Shown here: piece after piece, positions 1 to 10,763 of the stretch
Layout: the number at the start of each line of letters is the position of its first letter
How positions within the stretch are numbered: position 1 is the stretch's first letter
Assembly: GCA_025330725.1 (NCBI GenBank)
Contig: JAIWND010000077.1
Span: 1 to 48,073 of the forward strand
Direction: 5' to 3'
Source: Chlamydoabsidia padenii
Lineage: Eukaryota > Mucoromycota > Mucoromycetes > Mucorales > Cunninghamellaceae
DNA: 48,073 nucleotides
Notes under the pieces: model-generated
Told to the model about the DNA's origin: nothing
The model's database searches: none
What the model saw: the letters and a program-made list of their open reading frames with translations, nothing else
Program-made: the position numbers and the translations under genes

Positions 1-87
1 GGTAGATCTTGAATCAAATTGATACATTTTTATGTGAGTACCAAAACTTTTTAGGGCAAACTTCAACCTTTTCGATAGTGTGAAATG

Positions 88-151
<64 letters not shown>

Positions 152-835
152 GGGATTTGAAAATATGTCAAGCTCTTGAACTAAAATGAGGGTCTGAAAA
201 CGTAGTATAACAGTATTCCAATGCTTTCATCAACTATGACATAATTTTATATTACTAATTAAACTTCATAACCTTGATTGAGAGATATCTGGATGGTAGA
301 CTTAACACAAACAAGGTGCTACACATACTAGTTACCTTTTTTGGGAGATGGATTGTATCTGAAGTCATAAATTAATCTTCTGGTGACAAGATGATGCATG
401 CTTCATCAAAAAGGCTTCGAGAATTATTTGTGCCTCGAGTTATTTACACCCATATAAGAAAAAATCAGACATAAGAGAACAACCCATCCTATATAACCTT
501 GTCTACTTTTTCTTCTTCTTCCTATCACCTGGTTTGTTAGGAAGAATAAGCAGAATGTATTTTAAGTAGATATATTTTGTACTTTTCACAATAGATGGTG
601 ATGAATGAGTTGAACATATATTGCATTATCCTGATACAAGAGAGGGAGCGTGATTTTTTTTTGCATGAATCCGGGGTTTAAAAAACAAAAGACGAGACAA
701 AAAGGCAATTGTACATTTCAAATGTAATGATGCAGACAATACAACATAATTTGTTTATTAGAATCCATTTAAAAAGTGGAAGGGAGGGGGGAATAAAAGT
801 AACTATTCTATATGACCCAGTGGCATGATTACAGC
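1..835. other. Left-edge intergenic DNA, 3' flank of the P0 gene
   Basis: I find no supportable gene here. The stretch is AT-rich, holds a 62-nt poly-A run at 88-149, and directly after it a CGGGATTTGAAAA element at 151-163, the shared promoter-type motif seen elsewhere in the window. A short minus-strand lysine-rich reading frame near 500-570 has no start or homology that I can see. The segment nearest 836 is presumably the 3' UTR of the P0 gene. Confidence 0.6.
88..149. repeat. 62-nt poly-A homopolymer
   Basis: Uninterrupted run of A on the plus strand, followed within 2 nt by a CGGGATTTGAAAA element. Its length is at the limit of reliable sequencing, so the exact count may be wrong. Confidence 0.9.
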
Positions 836-1921
836 TTAATCAAAGAGACCGAAGCCCATGTCCTAAGAAGAAAAAAAAAGATCAGTTATTATTACCCTAT
901 CCATCATCTTTACTAATCCCCAACCATATACTTACTTCATCTTCAGATTCTTCTTCTTCAGCAGGAGCAGCTTCTTGGGCAGCACCTTCAGAAGCACCAG
1001 CAGCGGCAGCAGGGGCGGCAACAGCGAAAGCTTCAGGGTTTTCGAGGTATTCCTTGATCTTTTCAGAGCCAGCAAAGGTGTAGTCGGAAGCAACAGAGAC
1101 GGCCAACAAGTTCTTGTAACCGTTGATGAGAGAGTGAGGGACGGAAGCCAAGGTAGGGTAACCAACAGCCAAAGAGACAGCAGCGACTTGTCGGATAGCA
1201 GCCAAGAGGTTGGCGACCAATTGTTCTTCACCGACATCCAAGACTTCAGAGGAGAAGGTGGAACCTTCATCGTAGACTTGGACAACAGACATACCGTAGG
1301 TGAAGGGAGAGATACCCAACATGTTCAACAAGGTAGCTTCGGAAGGACCGACACGTTCACCAGCAGTGACCAATTGGACATCAGACACAATTTCGATAGT
1401 ACCACGAGAAATCTTGGTGGGGATACCGAGAGCTTGGAAGAAGGAGGTCTTACCGGGTTCCATACCAGTGTTACCACCGGGGACAACAACATCGCTAGGA
1501 GCAACAGCGTTAGCACGAGCAGGAGCGGCGACCTAAAGGAAGGATGTGTATGGATTAGTACCAGTAGCCCTATCAAACCATTACCCCCCCCTTTTTTTTG
1601 GTTTCTACTTACACGGTTGGAGAGAATCTTTTCACGGATTTCCTTCAAGTCGTTGTTGGTGAAGACGAAACCAATGTTACCCTTAACGTGAGGCAAAAGA
1701 CGTTCGAATTCGGGACGTTCAGCAACAAAGGTCTTCAAGGCACGACGGACCATGGTGTTCTTACCCATCAAGACAACACCTTCACCACGGAGAGAGTGAC
1801 GAATTTGGTGCATTTGGTTGGAGCTGACATTGTCGACGTTGACAATGAAGATGGAGCTGTAAGTATCCAAGTATTCCTTGAGACGGAGGAAGTAGTTTTC
1901 TTTGGCTTCACGCTTGGACAT
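836..1921 (-). CDS. RPLP0: 60S acidic ribosomal protein P0 (uL10)
   Basis: Stalk-base protein of the large ribosomal subunit; it binds the GTPase-associated rRNA region and anchors the P1/P2 dimers that recruit elongation factors. Exons on the minus strand: 1921-1613, 1532-936 and 862-836, giving 310 aa, the usual P0 length. The N-terminal uL10 domain begins [18 protein letters not shown] and includes [11 protein letters not shown] hinge rich in Ala and Glu follows (EEEESEDE), then the diagnostic stalk tail DMGFGLFD, coded by a 27-nt last exon. Both introns are phase 0 with GTAAGT donors. The ATG at 1921 is the first in frame. A CATC-repeat tract and an AAATCCCGCC element lie just upstream. 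The many open frames antisense to this gene reflect biased codon use and are not genes. Confidence 0.97.
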
Positions 1922-1963
1922 GTTGATTATTCTGTTAAAAAAGTTTTGGTTAATGTCATTGTC

Positions 1964-1993
1964 GATGGATGGATGGATGGATGGATGGATGGA
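1964..1993. repeat. GATG tetranucleotide microsatellite in the P0 leader
   Basis: About seven and a half GATG units on the plus strand, read as CATC repeats on the P0 strand, 43-72 nt upstream of its ATG. It is probably in the 5' UTR or core promoter. Confidence 0.9.
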
Positions 1994-2067
1994 ATCTTAC
2001 AGATTGGGAAAGAGGAGGAACAAAAGAGTTTGAAAGTTTCAATGGGGTTTTATTTCCCCTAGAAATA

Positions 2068-2080
2068 TTCAAATCCCGCC
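2068..2080 (-). promoter_or_regulatory. AAATCCCGCC element upstream of RPLP0
   Basis: TTCAAATCCCGCC on the plus strand, about 147 bp upstream of the P0 start. It is one of the recurrent elements of this window; a regulatory role is inferred from its repeated gene-proximal position. Confidence 0.4.
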
Positions 2081-2446
2081 CATCATCATGACTGAATCAC
2101 TCGTTCCAAAAACAAAATTAAACAAAAAGGGGTTTTATTTCGTTACTATCAGTAATATACAATCTAGAATGTAGTAAAGAGGGCTCTTTACTTTTCTGAT
2201 AGTCTTAAGTCTATATTTTACGAAAGCTAACCATATAAGTGGGGATTCAAAGACATGCCTAGACAAAGTACTTTAGTTTTGCATGAATGATCCGTTTCCT
2301 AATAGGGGCAGAAACTATCACCCAAAAAAGACGATAAGTAGATACGTAATGATAAGGGAAGAGTGATGGCAAACATAATATTTTATTGGTTTAAAAAAGT
2401 GCATCTATACTAAAACAAGGGGGGAGGGACTAAAAAAAAAAAAAAA
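2081..2446. other. Spacer between RPLP0 and NPRL3
   Basis: No gene is visible. This is the upstream flank of the P0 gene and the 3' flank of NPRL3 (both on the minus strand). It holds short A and G runs near 2417-2446 and no recognisable repeat. Confidence 0.5.
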
Positions 2447-5257
2447 CTAATGGTACATGGTGACAATATACTGTCTATAATATTTGAGGACCAAACCTAG
2501 TTGTTTTCTTGATACGGCTTCACGATACATGATTTCTTCAATAGGGTGCTTGCCATCCATATAGGGCACCAGACGGACCAAAAGATCGGCTACTTCCTTT
2601 GGAGCCTTTTCATGCGCCCATTTCCCACCTTCTTCATCACTAGGCCAAGGTTCCATAAGCACCAAAAACATATGCAGTTGAATAATCCAATCCTTACGCA
2701 CTAGATAAGTGATGGCTTCCAAGTAGAGGTTTCGGTATTCTTTGGAAGGAGTGATCCGGTAAAGTGGTTTGCCATAGGAAAGTTGGGATAAAAAGGTTGG
2801 TAGGTTTAAACTAGGTACATGCAGTTTAAAGTCTTGTTCAATCAATGCCAAACTGGAAGAGAATATATTAGTTATAATGATAATGTTGCTGCTGAGAGAG
2901 GACTTACTCTTTAAACTTTGCTTTAGGTGATAAGACATAGTTGTTTCTTGCATGAATGGGATGGATCAATTTTGCCTTTCGCCAGTAAATCAAGTGAGCC
3001 GCCAGTCGATATATTTGAGCCAAAGAGCAATCCAAAATCAAATGCAGTTCCTGGAGTCTATATATATATATATATATATATAATAGGTAAGTTTAAGGCA
3101 AGTTCTTTTCACCGTAAAGCACCTCTTTTTTTTTTTTTTTTTTTTTTCATATACTTACGTTTGTGTCGGAGTGAGGATCTGGATGAGTTGCACCAAAGTC
3201 GGGCTTGCATCCAAAGGCATGTTCTTCAATACTTCTTCAGGATCTTCCAGTAACAACAGAGTATGATAAGGACACAACACAGGGTAGTGGTCGTATTCAT
3301 ATCCAGACATGCCATAAATATCCATCAAGGAAGCCGATTGAGATTCGTAGCCAAGAAGAGGTCCAGAGGTATTATTCGATGGAGTAATTATTACATCACC
3401 ATTCTTCTTTTGCTGCTGTCCCTGTTGTTGCTTTTGTTGTTGCTGCTGTTGTTGTTGCTGCTGTTGATACTTCTTTTTCTGATCCTCCGATTGCGAAGAC
3501 CCATTTTTCTGTTGTTGTTGCTGGCTTCGAGTCATAGCAGCCCCAAAAGTAGATCGGCGTGAATGTTGAGTAAAAAGAGGAATCTGCAAAGAGACGTCTA
3601 TAAAGTCGTTAATGATAACATGAGCAGTGGTACGAGTGGTCAATGCTGTATAGATATGTCGAATGTCGCGTGCTAAACTTGACTGTTGTAATATGTTTTG
3701 CATCACCACCGAATAATCCAGATTCGCATTGTCGTCGTCATCACGGATCGCCAAGACCTTTTCCACCTCGTCCTGGACATACCCACACCGTAATTGTTCG
3801 TATCGTAGCGCAGCCGTGTATCGCATCACTACATGTTTATAAATCGCATTCACCTGTGCATTGACCTCCAGATCTGCCGGACTGAGCACAAAAACCACAT
3901 GGAATTGAGTCATGGTTGTTGATCGATCGAATTTGGTGCCGTCTCCGCCCCTGTTTGACTTTTTCCTTTTTCCTGGTCCCGGGCGCACTGTTCCATTAGA
4001 GTTGTTGTTACCATTATCATCATTACTACAAGTGCCGTTTTGTTTTTCATTGTTTGCATAATCATCGCCGTGATTCATATTGTTGTTGGTATTATTGGTA
4101 TTGCTGGTATTATTGTTGTTCTTGTTGCTGGTGTTATAATGATTTCCCTGCCCTTGATGATTGTTGGTATCATTTTCACTACTGGTGTTGTTGCTAGTGG
4201 AGCTGCTTTGATCATTACTGTCACTGATGCTACTGTCATTGGCACTGGTGGAAGTGGTGTTGGAAGAAGAAGACGATGACGATGACGACGATGCTGAAGG
4301 AGAAGGAGAGTTGTTTGATGATGATGATGATGATGATGATGAATGGTTTGCTGTATATGATATTGCTGGTGAGTGACTATTTGTTGGTGCAAGGATGGAG
4401 TGTGATTGTAAATGAGATTGTTTCCGCTGGATTGTAGGTGACAATGAGGATGATACTGGTGATGATACAGTTGATGGTGAAGTAATAACGGGTGATGTCG
4501 ATGACTGGCCCATTGAATACTGTTGCTGTAATCCTTTCGGTGATGATGATGTAGAGTCGTGTGTAGTACTTGTGATGATAGGTAATTGAGCAGGAGCTGG
4601 CGATGTTGTGTTGGATGATGCATGGTCTTGGGTATCATTGGTCGACTTGTTTTGTTGAGAATATGTATGATGTTGATGTTGATGTTGATGCTGACGATGA
4701 TGGTGATGATGATGATGGTCTGTTCCAGCGTTTGGTGTTGTGAGACCTACAGGGTGACCAACAAATGTCAAATCATCCAAACTGAGTTGAAATTTCCTAT
4801 CGCAAAGTGCAGGTTTCGGTGATAATGTGTCGGCCAACAAAGAGACATCGATATCAAATATGGTGTCCCTGCCTCCATCACCTTGTGTCGGATCGAGTGA
4901 TTCTTGTTGTGTCAGTTCATCTTCTTTAGTGTTCAAGTTGTTGTTATTGTTACCATTACTGATATTGTTGTTTATTGTTGAGGTATTTGTAGTACCCGTA
5001 TTATTATTAGTTGTAGTGTTTAAAGTAGAAGTACTGTTTTTAGATGTATCTGTGTTGTTCGTGTGTCCAGAGTTTACTGCATTAGGTGGTAAACATTCAT
5101 GGCTAGAATAGGCCTTGTTGGTGGAATTGGCCACGTTATAATTATCGGCGTTCACTATGGTTTTACTGGGTCGTTGAGGATCTGCAGGATAGCTGAATAC
5201 ATAATGATGACCACGAGTAGAATTGATGACAAGTAAAATGGCCAAGAGTGAGTTCAT
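2447..5257 (-). CDS. NPRL3: NPRL3-like GATOR1/SEACIT subunit
   Basis: Subunit of the GATOR1 (SEACIT) complex, which inhibits TORC1 under amino-acid shortage at the vacuole or lysosome. Exons: 5257-3159, 3057-2908 and 2852-2447; 884 aa. The N-terminus is longin-like (SLLAILLVINSTRGHHYVF, then SYPADP). After a very long low-complexity insert the core resumes at FHVVFVLSPADLEVNAQVNA and continues to the winged-helix C-terminus (HLIYWRKAKLIHPIHARNNY; EEIMYREAVSRKQLG; stop after VTMYH). The insert of several hundred residues is a patchwork of Asn, Ser, Thr, His and Gln runs, including His8 and several long Gln tracts, coded by slippage-prone triplets. This makes the protein longer than usual for the family. 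Intron 1 carries an A/T homopolymer and a (TA)n tract. The start lies 190 bp from the divergent membrane-protein gene. Confidence 0.95.
3059..3082. repeat. (TA)n microsatellite in NPRL3 intron 1
   Basis: About twelve TA units ending exactly at the 3' splice site of NPRL3 intron 1; the acceptor TAG is formed at its edge. Confidence 0.85.
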
Positions 5258-5447
5258 GAATTAAAAGTTGGAGAAAGAAAGAAAGAAGGAAGAACAGAGT
5301 GAGGAAAGAATAAATAATGATATTGAAAAATCATTTTCATAGCCCGACTTCACAAGCGTTGAAATAGTCCTCCCATCTTTTTCTTCCTTCTTTATTGATC
5401 CTAATCCCACAGTACATTTTTTAAAAACAACCGATTAGTCTTTAAAC

Positions 5448-6280
5448 ATGGATTCCCCCATGGCGGAAGAAAAAGGACGCAAATTTAGAATCCGAGTACG
5501 ACCAACTCGCTGGAATCATATTGGTGTCTTCTTATCGCTTGTTGGGTTTATCTTGGTCCTCTTATGTTTGGTGGGTGGGTTTACTTCAAGCAGTAAGGGG
5601 ATTTACTTTGCCAAAATCCAAGATGCTAATGTTACCGCCACTTTTGCACTTTTGGGTTATTGTGTTGAACAAGGAACACCTTCTCAAATTATCTGCCAAC
5701 GAGATGATGCTGTCAGACCCATTCCATTTGGTAAGTATAATATATACAATTTATAATACAAAACATATTCATCCTTCTCCCCTCCCTTCTTCTTCTTCTT
5801 CTTCTTCTTCTTCTTTTAGCGGTGACTGTACCAAACCTATTGAATGATACCTATCCCCACCTTTTTACTGACACAGTAACGTTGGATTCAGCAGTCTATC
5901 CCTCATCGGTTGCTCAACCCAACCATGACCCTCGAATAATGGCGGCGGGAATCATTTGTTTGATTTGTGGTGGTGCAGCAGTAGCGATCGGGTTTTGCAA
6001 GATCTTCTTTTATACTCGGGTACAAGATGAAAGCTATATACGAGGATTCTGCTCTTTGGGTGCCGCAGTGGTGGCTCTGTTACTGGTGGCGGAAACATAT
6101 GTCATGTATCATAATGGTGTGGATATGTTAAATCTGTTGTACCCTCATCTGAAAGCGACGGTGGGTCCTGGTATGCCTATGATTGGTATCTCGTTTTTGG
6201 TCTACTTTTTATCCAGTCTGGCCTATCTTCAAGGTTGCTTCTCTTCCAATGGCGGCGATGATGGTTATGAAATGCTTTAG
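5448..6280 (+). CDS. Four-TM membrane protein, SUR7/PalI-like
   Basis: Predicted integral membrane protein of 247 aa from exons 5448-5730 and 5820-6280 (phase-1 intron, GTAAGT donor, (CTT)n tract before the acceptor). The cytoplasmic N-terminus is basic (KGRKFRIRVRP). Hydrophobic helices lie at about residues 25-45, 134-157, 171-191 and 214-234. The large loop between TM1 and TM2 carries two N-glycosylation sequons (N61-V-T, N103-D-T). The long first extracellular loop followed by three closely spaced helices resembles the fungal SUR7/PalI (Rim9) group of plasma-membrane or eisosome proteins. That assignment rests on architecture, not on a signature I can verify. The gene diverges from NPRL3 with only 190 bp between starts, so the two probably share a promoter. 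Confidence 0.8.
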
Positions 6281-7822
6281 ACCATGGCAGTCAACTCATG
6301 GATGGATCACATAGTAGAATAGCTTAGTGATTAAAATAGTAGACAATGTGATGTGTTGTGTTGTAATTATATATCTTTTTAGTCTCTCTTTATAAATAAA
6401 AAACTGACTTGTTATAACTTGAATGTTGCCTATTATAATGTCTTTATTCAGGCGATCATCTCTTGGCATGAATAGTTTGGATCAACGTCAAGTAACTGTA
6501 GAATGCGATCTGTTTTTCCATTTATAGACGACTCTTCATATATGCATTTAATTGATTGTTCCAGGATTGTTCTAGTAGAAAATGTCATCGTTTTCATGCA
6601 TCCTACACTATCACGTGGGTATTCATAAAAATGATCATCCTATCTGTGTACCCTAACATGATAATCTCTCGTGAGAGATCTTTCGATAAAATTGACCGGA
6701 TTATATTTTATAACTTATGAGAAGTTATCTTTTTAAAGGTTATGCCACGCATTATGGTGGTATCAAGATGAAGCACATCTTGATATACTCACTGATGCAT
6801 CGCATGTTACACATGTTTCTCCGATTCCCTTTCCGTTCATATTACTACTCTTTCATTTATTTCAGAATACATTAAATATACCAGGTATTAAAATTATTAT
6901 CCTTTTCATTTATGACGAATCAGAAACCTACCAATCTGTAAAGGTAAGGGAACCTCTTCATATCATACTCAAACTGGTCTTTCCAGTAATCGACATTTGA
7001 AAATATTTTCAAATCCCGATGGTAGAGCATATATGGGATTTGGCGGGTTGTTCACAAAAAGATAAGGCTATACCAATGTCAAGTTGATAATTTTACTACA
7101 GCAGTCCCGTCTCAGTCCATTTCCATCTTGAAATAAGTAGACTATTTTGAAACACCATTTCTCTTAAATTGACAGGCACGAAAAGGTGCATGCCGGGGTT
7201 TAAAAATTAGGTGTTAAAAAAAAGGAGGGTCTTTTTGAAAACAAGACATTGGTCTACTTTAACTCACTTTGTACCACATTTTAACTTGACCCATACTAAA
7301 CGAATGATGTCCCCGCTTACTTGAAGTGTGGCTCGAGTCTTTGCATGAGAGACTTATCACATGATGAAGTCCGCAAAAAAAAAAAAAAAAAGATTGACTG
7401 CGTTGGCGCTTTTTTTTTTTCTTTTGGCGTTGAGTAACCTTGACATTAAGTAACCAGCATTGTTCTAGATCATTAACAATGAACCCATTTCCACTTTTGA
7501 TGACGATCCATAGTTCTTGACTTGCTATAGAAAGTAGCAGCACAACGGAAAGAAAGAAGAGCAAACAGAAGAACACAGAGCCTCTCGTTGTTTCGATGTA
7601 ATATGGTAAGAATAAAAGGTACCAAGGAATTCCGGAGGTGCTTAGTTTAGACCCATATGGTAATCACCATCCAAATCAATGTCGCCGTTTTTTTTTTTTT
7701 TTTGCCCTTCCCAATTTCAAAAACCGACAACTGACAACTATTTAAATCTTCACTTTCTTTTTTTTTTCGCCCTTTCCGTCTTTCTCTTTTGTTCTTTTAT
7801 TTTATTTTTTAAAAAAACCATC
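6281..7822. other. Intergenic region without recognised gene
   Basis: The first 150 bp look like the 3' UTR of the membrane-protein gene (AATAAA-like signal near 6395). The rest is AT-rich. A CAAATCCCGAT element lies at 7009-7019 and a CCGGGGTTTAAAAA variant at 7193-7206. Poly-T and poly-A runs occur at 7375-7391, 7411-7421 and 7686-7703. Short open frames here show no domain. Confidence 0.5.
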
Positions 7823-8374
7823 ATGTCTGCACTTGTGTTTTTATCTGGGAACAAGAAATTTGATCAGTTTATACCTACTTATACCACCAACATCAACTCA
7901 TCACCACCACGACGAAAAAGAAAAAGAAAACAAAGCAACAATCATGGTAATACAGTATATTCACCCCAGTATCATCATCATGAACTGCCACCATCACCCA
8001 CGTCAACCTCATCGACCTCCTCCTTGTCATCATTATCATCTGCAACAAATACAAAGAAACCTCACCGCCGGAAATCACAATGTACGATGGATAATGACGA
8101 AATAGGATTGGAGACATTGGAGGATGAATTCGATTACACCCAGGATACGTTAGCGACCTTGAATGTGATGTTTGGAAGTCTTCGACAAGCTTATGAAACA
8201 TGTGAACCTCAATTGACGCCTCACCCAACACGATTGGATGCAATGGAGAAGGAATTGCTGTCTGCTTACGATGATCTCGAACTACAAGTCATTCACCTTG
8301 ACCGGCATATCAAAAAACTGGAATCTTCTTGGCGGGATTGGAAATCAACGAACCATCATCAACCTCCTCTTTAG
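7823..8374 (+). CDS. Hypothetical coiled-coil protein with NLS-like basic patch
   Basis: Single-exon frame of 183 aa that I do not recognise. The start is taken at the ATG at 7823 in a favourable ATCATG context; the frame is open upstream but only through poly-T tracts. The N-terminus is short and hydrophobic (MSALVFLSGNKKFDQFIP). It is followed by a basic, nuclear-localisation-like patch (PPRRKRKRKQ) and a Ser/Thr/Pro-rich low-complexity segment. An acidic-to-amphipathic C-terminal half (about residues 90-175) is predicted helical and coiled-coil (DAMEKELLSAYDDLELQVIH, HIKKLESSW). The composition change and heptad spacing make coding likely. No enzymatic motif is visible; a scaffold or nuclear adaptor role is possible but unproven. 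Confidence 0.65.
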   Translation: MSALVFLSGNKKFDQFIPTYTTNINSSPPRRKRKRKQSNNHGNTVYSPQYHHHELPPSPTSTSSTSSLSSLSSATNTKKPHRRKSQCTMDNDEIGLETLEDEFDYTQDTLATLNVMFGSLRQAYETCEPQLTPHPTRLDAMEKELLSAYDDLELQVIHLDRHIKKLESSWRDWKSTNHHQPPL

Positions 8375-9288
8375 CGTAACGGTTTTTAGAACTAGTGCTC
8401 TCTTACATATGTACTTTTATATCATCATATCATTGTATCCGCTTATTTACCATTTGATCGGATTTTCTTATGGTTTCGTTTGCTAATGAAGTCATGCAGA
8501 AACCAATCTTAATTGATCCTCCCCCCCTTTTTTTTACCTAGTTTAGCTCTCCCACCCATTCTCATGCATTTATTCATCACTACCCTACCTCACTTCACCT
8601 ATTGACCCATGCTTGTATACTCACTTATGACTTTTATATATAAATATATATGCTTATCCTTTAACTTCTTGATGTCACACTAAAAACTTCGAATAAAAAT
8701 GCTCTAAATCGAGCCACATTTCCTTCTCTTTGCCTATTTTAAACTCCGGTTTTGCTGTCTTTTTTTATGTACGCCATGTTATGTTTTGATCCACGAGGCC
8801 CATTTTGGTGCCTGTCCATTGACTTTATTTTCCATTATTTGACAAATGTTTATGTTTACATCTATATTCAAATGATATTGTTTATGCTCATGTATACTGA
8901 CCCCAACTTTCAACCATCAATAATAGCCATCCCCTTTTCCCTATCCCAGCATCTAAAAACCCGCATTATCAATAACCCTTTAATCAAGGACACGACTGCT
9001 CCACACGTAGTAAAAAAAAAAAAAAAAAATGGCGGGATTTCAAAAAAAAGCAATTGCACGTAGTCGATTTATGCAAAAAAAAAAAAAAAGTTTCAAGTGA
9101 GTTTTATTTAAAAATAGTGTGAGTAAAGTCTATAGTGTATAAAGATAGTTAGTATACCATAAAGTAAATAAAATGGATAATGTACACTACAATAAAGTAA
9201 ATAAAGAGGGTAATCTATAATATAAGTCTAAGTAAAGGGAGAAGAAAGAGAAGGAAGATGCAATCACAGTTTAAGTAAACTTGTTGGA
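8375..9288. other. Intergenic region with A-tracts and transposon flank
   Basis: No gene is recognised. It holds 3' flank with polyadenylation-like AATAAA near 8692, poly-A runs at about 9012-9029 and 9075-9089, and a GGCGGGATTTCAAAA element at 9030-9044. From 9090 to 9288 the AT-rich DNA with repeated AAAGTAAATAAA is the downstream flank of the FAR1-OTU relic. I could not identify terminal inverted repeats. Confidence 0.5.
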
Positions 9289-10763
9289 TTAATCAGTGAT
9301 GCCAGCATCAGCACAAACACGACTATAGATAGGGTATATCTTCGGGAAGTTGCGCTTTCCCACCTTCAGAGTGACCAAGTAGAAGTGGCTGCCGTGTAGC
9401 TGCAGGATGACAGGCTTGTATGGTGTATAAGTGATATTTGCCAGAGGGAGGAAGAGGGACAGTTCATGTCTTGTATGTTCTTCTATGGGTCTATGGAAGG
9501 CATCCGCAGCAAGCTGGCCATAATCGATGGAATCAAATCAAAATTTGCTTGGGACAAAACCAGGAAAATCGCATGATACCACTTCTTTGATCTTGCCATA
9601 GTTACCAAATACGTTGTTGTCCTGGTAAAAAGCCTTGCCATCAACGAGAGTATCCAGCATCATCTTTTTGACTTGATTATATCGGTCTTGATTACCCTAC
9701 AAAGCTTTGGCAATACAACCAAATCCACAGTTACCATCGACGGAAGGATTGAAGACACCTTTGACTTTGGAAGATACTATTAATTTCGAGAATGTCAGAA
9801 AGTCCCACTTTTGTTCTGCCCCCTACAAAAAAAAAAGTTAGCACAAGTTTGATGATAACAAATCCTTTCTTTGTCACACTTACATTTTTTTCAACGTTTT
9901 CGCCTTTTTCTTTTCCGCCGCCTCTATCCGTTATTCTGCAATCAGTCCAAGCTTTGATGACTGAGGTCTACCCCTTTTTTGGTCAAGACAGGAGGAGGCT
10001 TCATGGTGATCATCTTGCTTTGTTCATGTTGCGCCGAGATTAAGACATTGTTGCATCGAAGTCGAAAGGTGTACCCACGGGATTCCATATTGTTGATGAA
10101 GCTTTGTACAGTAAGACCGACAGATAAAGGTACACCAGCAAAATTTTGGCACATGTTGGTGATGTCCCTGTCGATAAAAGCACCATGATTTTCACAGTTT
10201 GGAGGGCAATTTTCGTTGTGAGTGTTGAGTGCCTGGACAATTTGCTGATTGGTGCAGTTTGTGCAGATCATTTGAAGAATAGTGTCATACTGATCAGGAG
10301 TTGCTTTTTGATGACTGGCGTATCTTGAGAATTGATTGGCCATTGGGTGGTTACAGTGTTGATCGTTGAGTGATGTGAGTTTCCAAACGGTGCTGTTTTT
10401 TTGTTCAATAAAAACGAATCTTGCAATCGCATCCCAACCGCATTGTGTCCCTGTTTCTTCGTTCCTTCTTCTAGCCTTCTTCTTATGCCATCTCTTGAGA
10501 TTTCATTCCATCGTTTTTATGTCTGGTGTCACGAGATTTGGAGTGGTGCATGCAACCAAGTACAAGTCTTCATTCCGCCTTTCGTCGTCCTTGCTGTCAA
10601 TAGTAACAGTGAGAAACTTTTGCTGTTTGGAGACCTTTTTATAGTAGATCCGAGCTTCGTCCATTGTGTCGAATGTCATGTTGACATGAAATGGAGAGTG
10701 GTGACCTTTGCCATTGTAAGTGTAATGTTGAGGATTCAGGAGAGAGAAGTCAATAGACACTAA
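9289..10763 (-). pseudogene. Broken FAR1-OTU (MULE-type transposon) gene
   Basis: Minus-strand relic joining two domains typical of Mutator-like element proteins. The FAR1-like DNA-binding domain spans 10760-10340: an N-terminal part (EARIYYKKVSKQQKFLTVTI), then GTQCGWDAIARF and a Cys/His end (LNDQHCNHP). One TGA near 10501 interrupts it in frame. Downstream is an AT-hook/NLS-like KKGRPQSSK that requires a frameshift near 9970. An intron with GTAAGT donor and TTTGTAG acceptor lies around 9824-9883. The frame continues into an OTU cysteine-protease-like domain with DGNCGFGCIAKAL near 9720 and LHGSHFYLV near 9400, ending at TAA 9289-9291. Two more stops (TAG near 9699, TGA near 9540) break the OTU frame. 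The DDE transposase core and SWIM finger expected between FAR1 and KKGRP are absent. No ATG precedes the FAR1 part. Confidence 0.8.

Noticed and set aside
500..570. Minus-strand Lys-rich C-terminus-like frame (PNKPGDRKKKKK)
   Set aside because: No start, acceptor site or recognisable upstream coding sequence; too short to support.
975..1691. Long plus-strand open frames antisense to the P0 gene
   Set aside because: They overlap a clearly identified ribosomal protein gene in shadow frames created by its biased codon use; no domain or splice support.
4040..5111. Hydrophobic plus-strand frames across NPRL3
   Set aside because: They are complements of the Asn/Ser/His repeat tracts, which read as Leu/Val/Ile runs; artefacts of low complexity.
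7259..7576. Minus-strand 105-codon frame
   Set aside because: Mostly poly-Lys and poly-Phe from A/T homopolymers; no support for translation.
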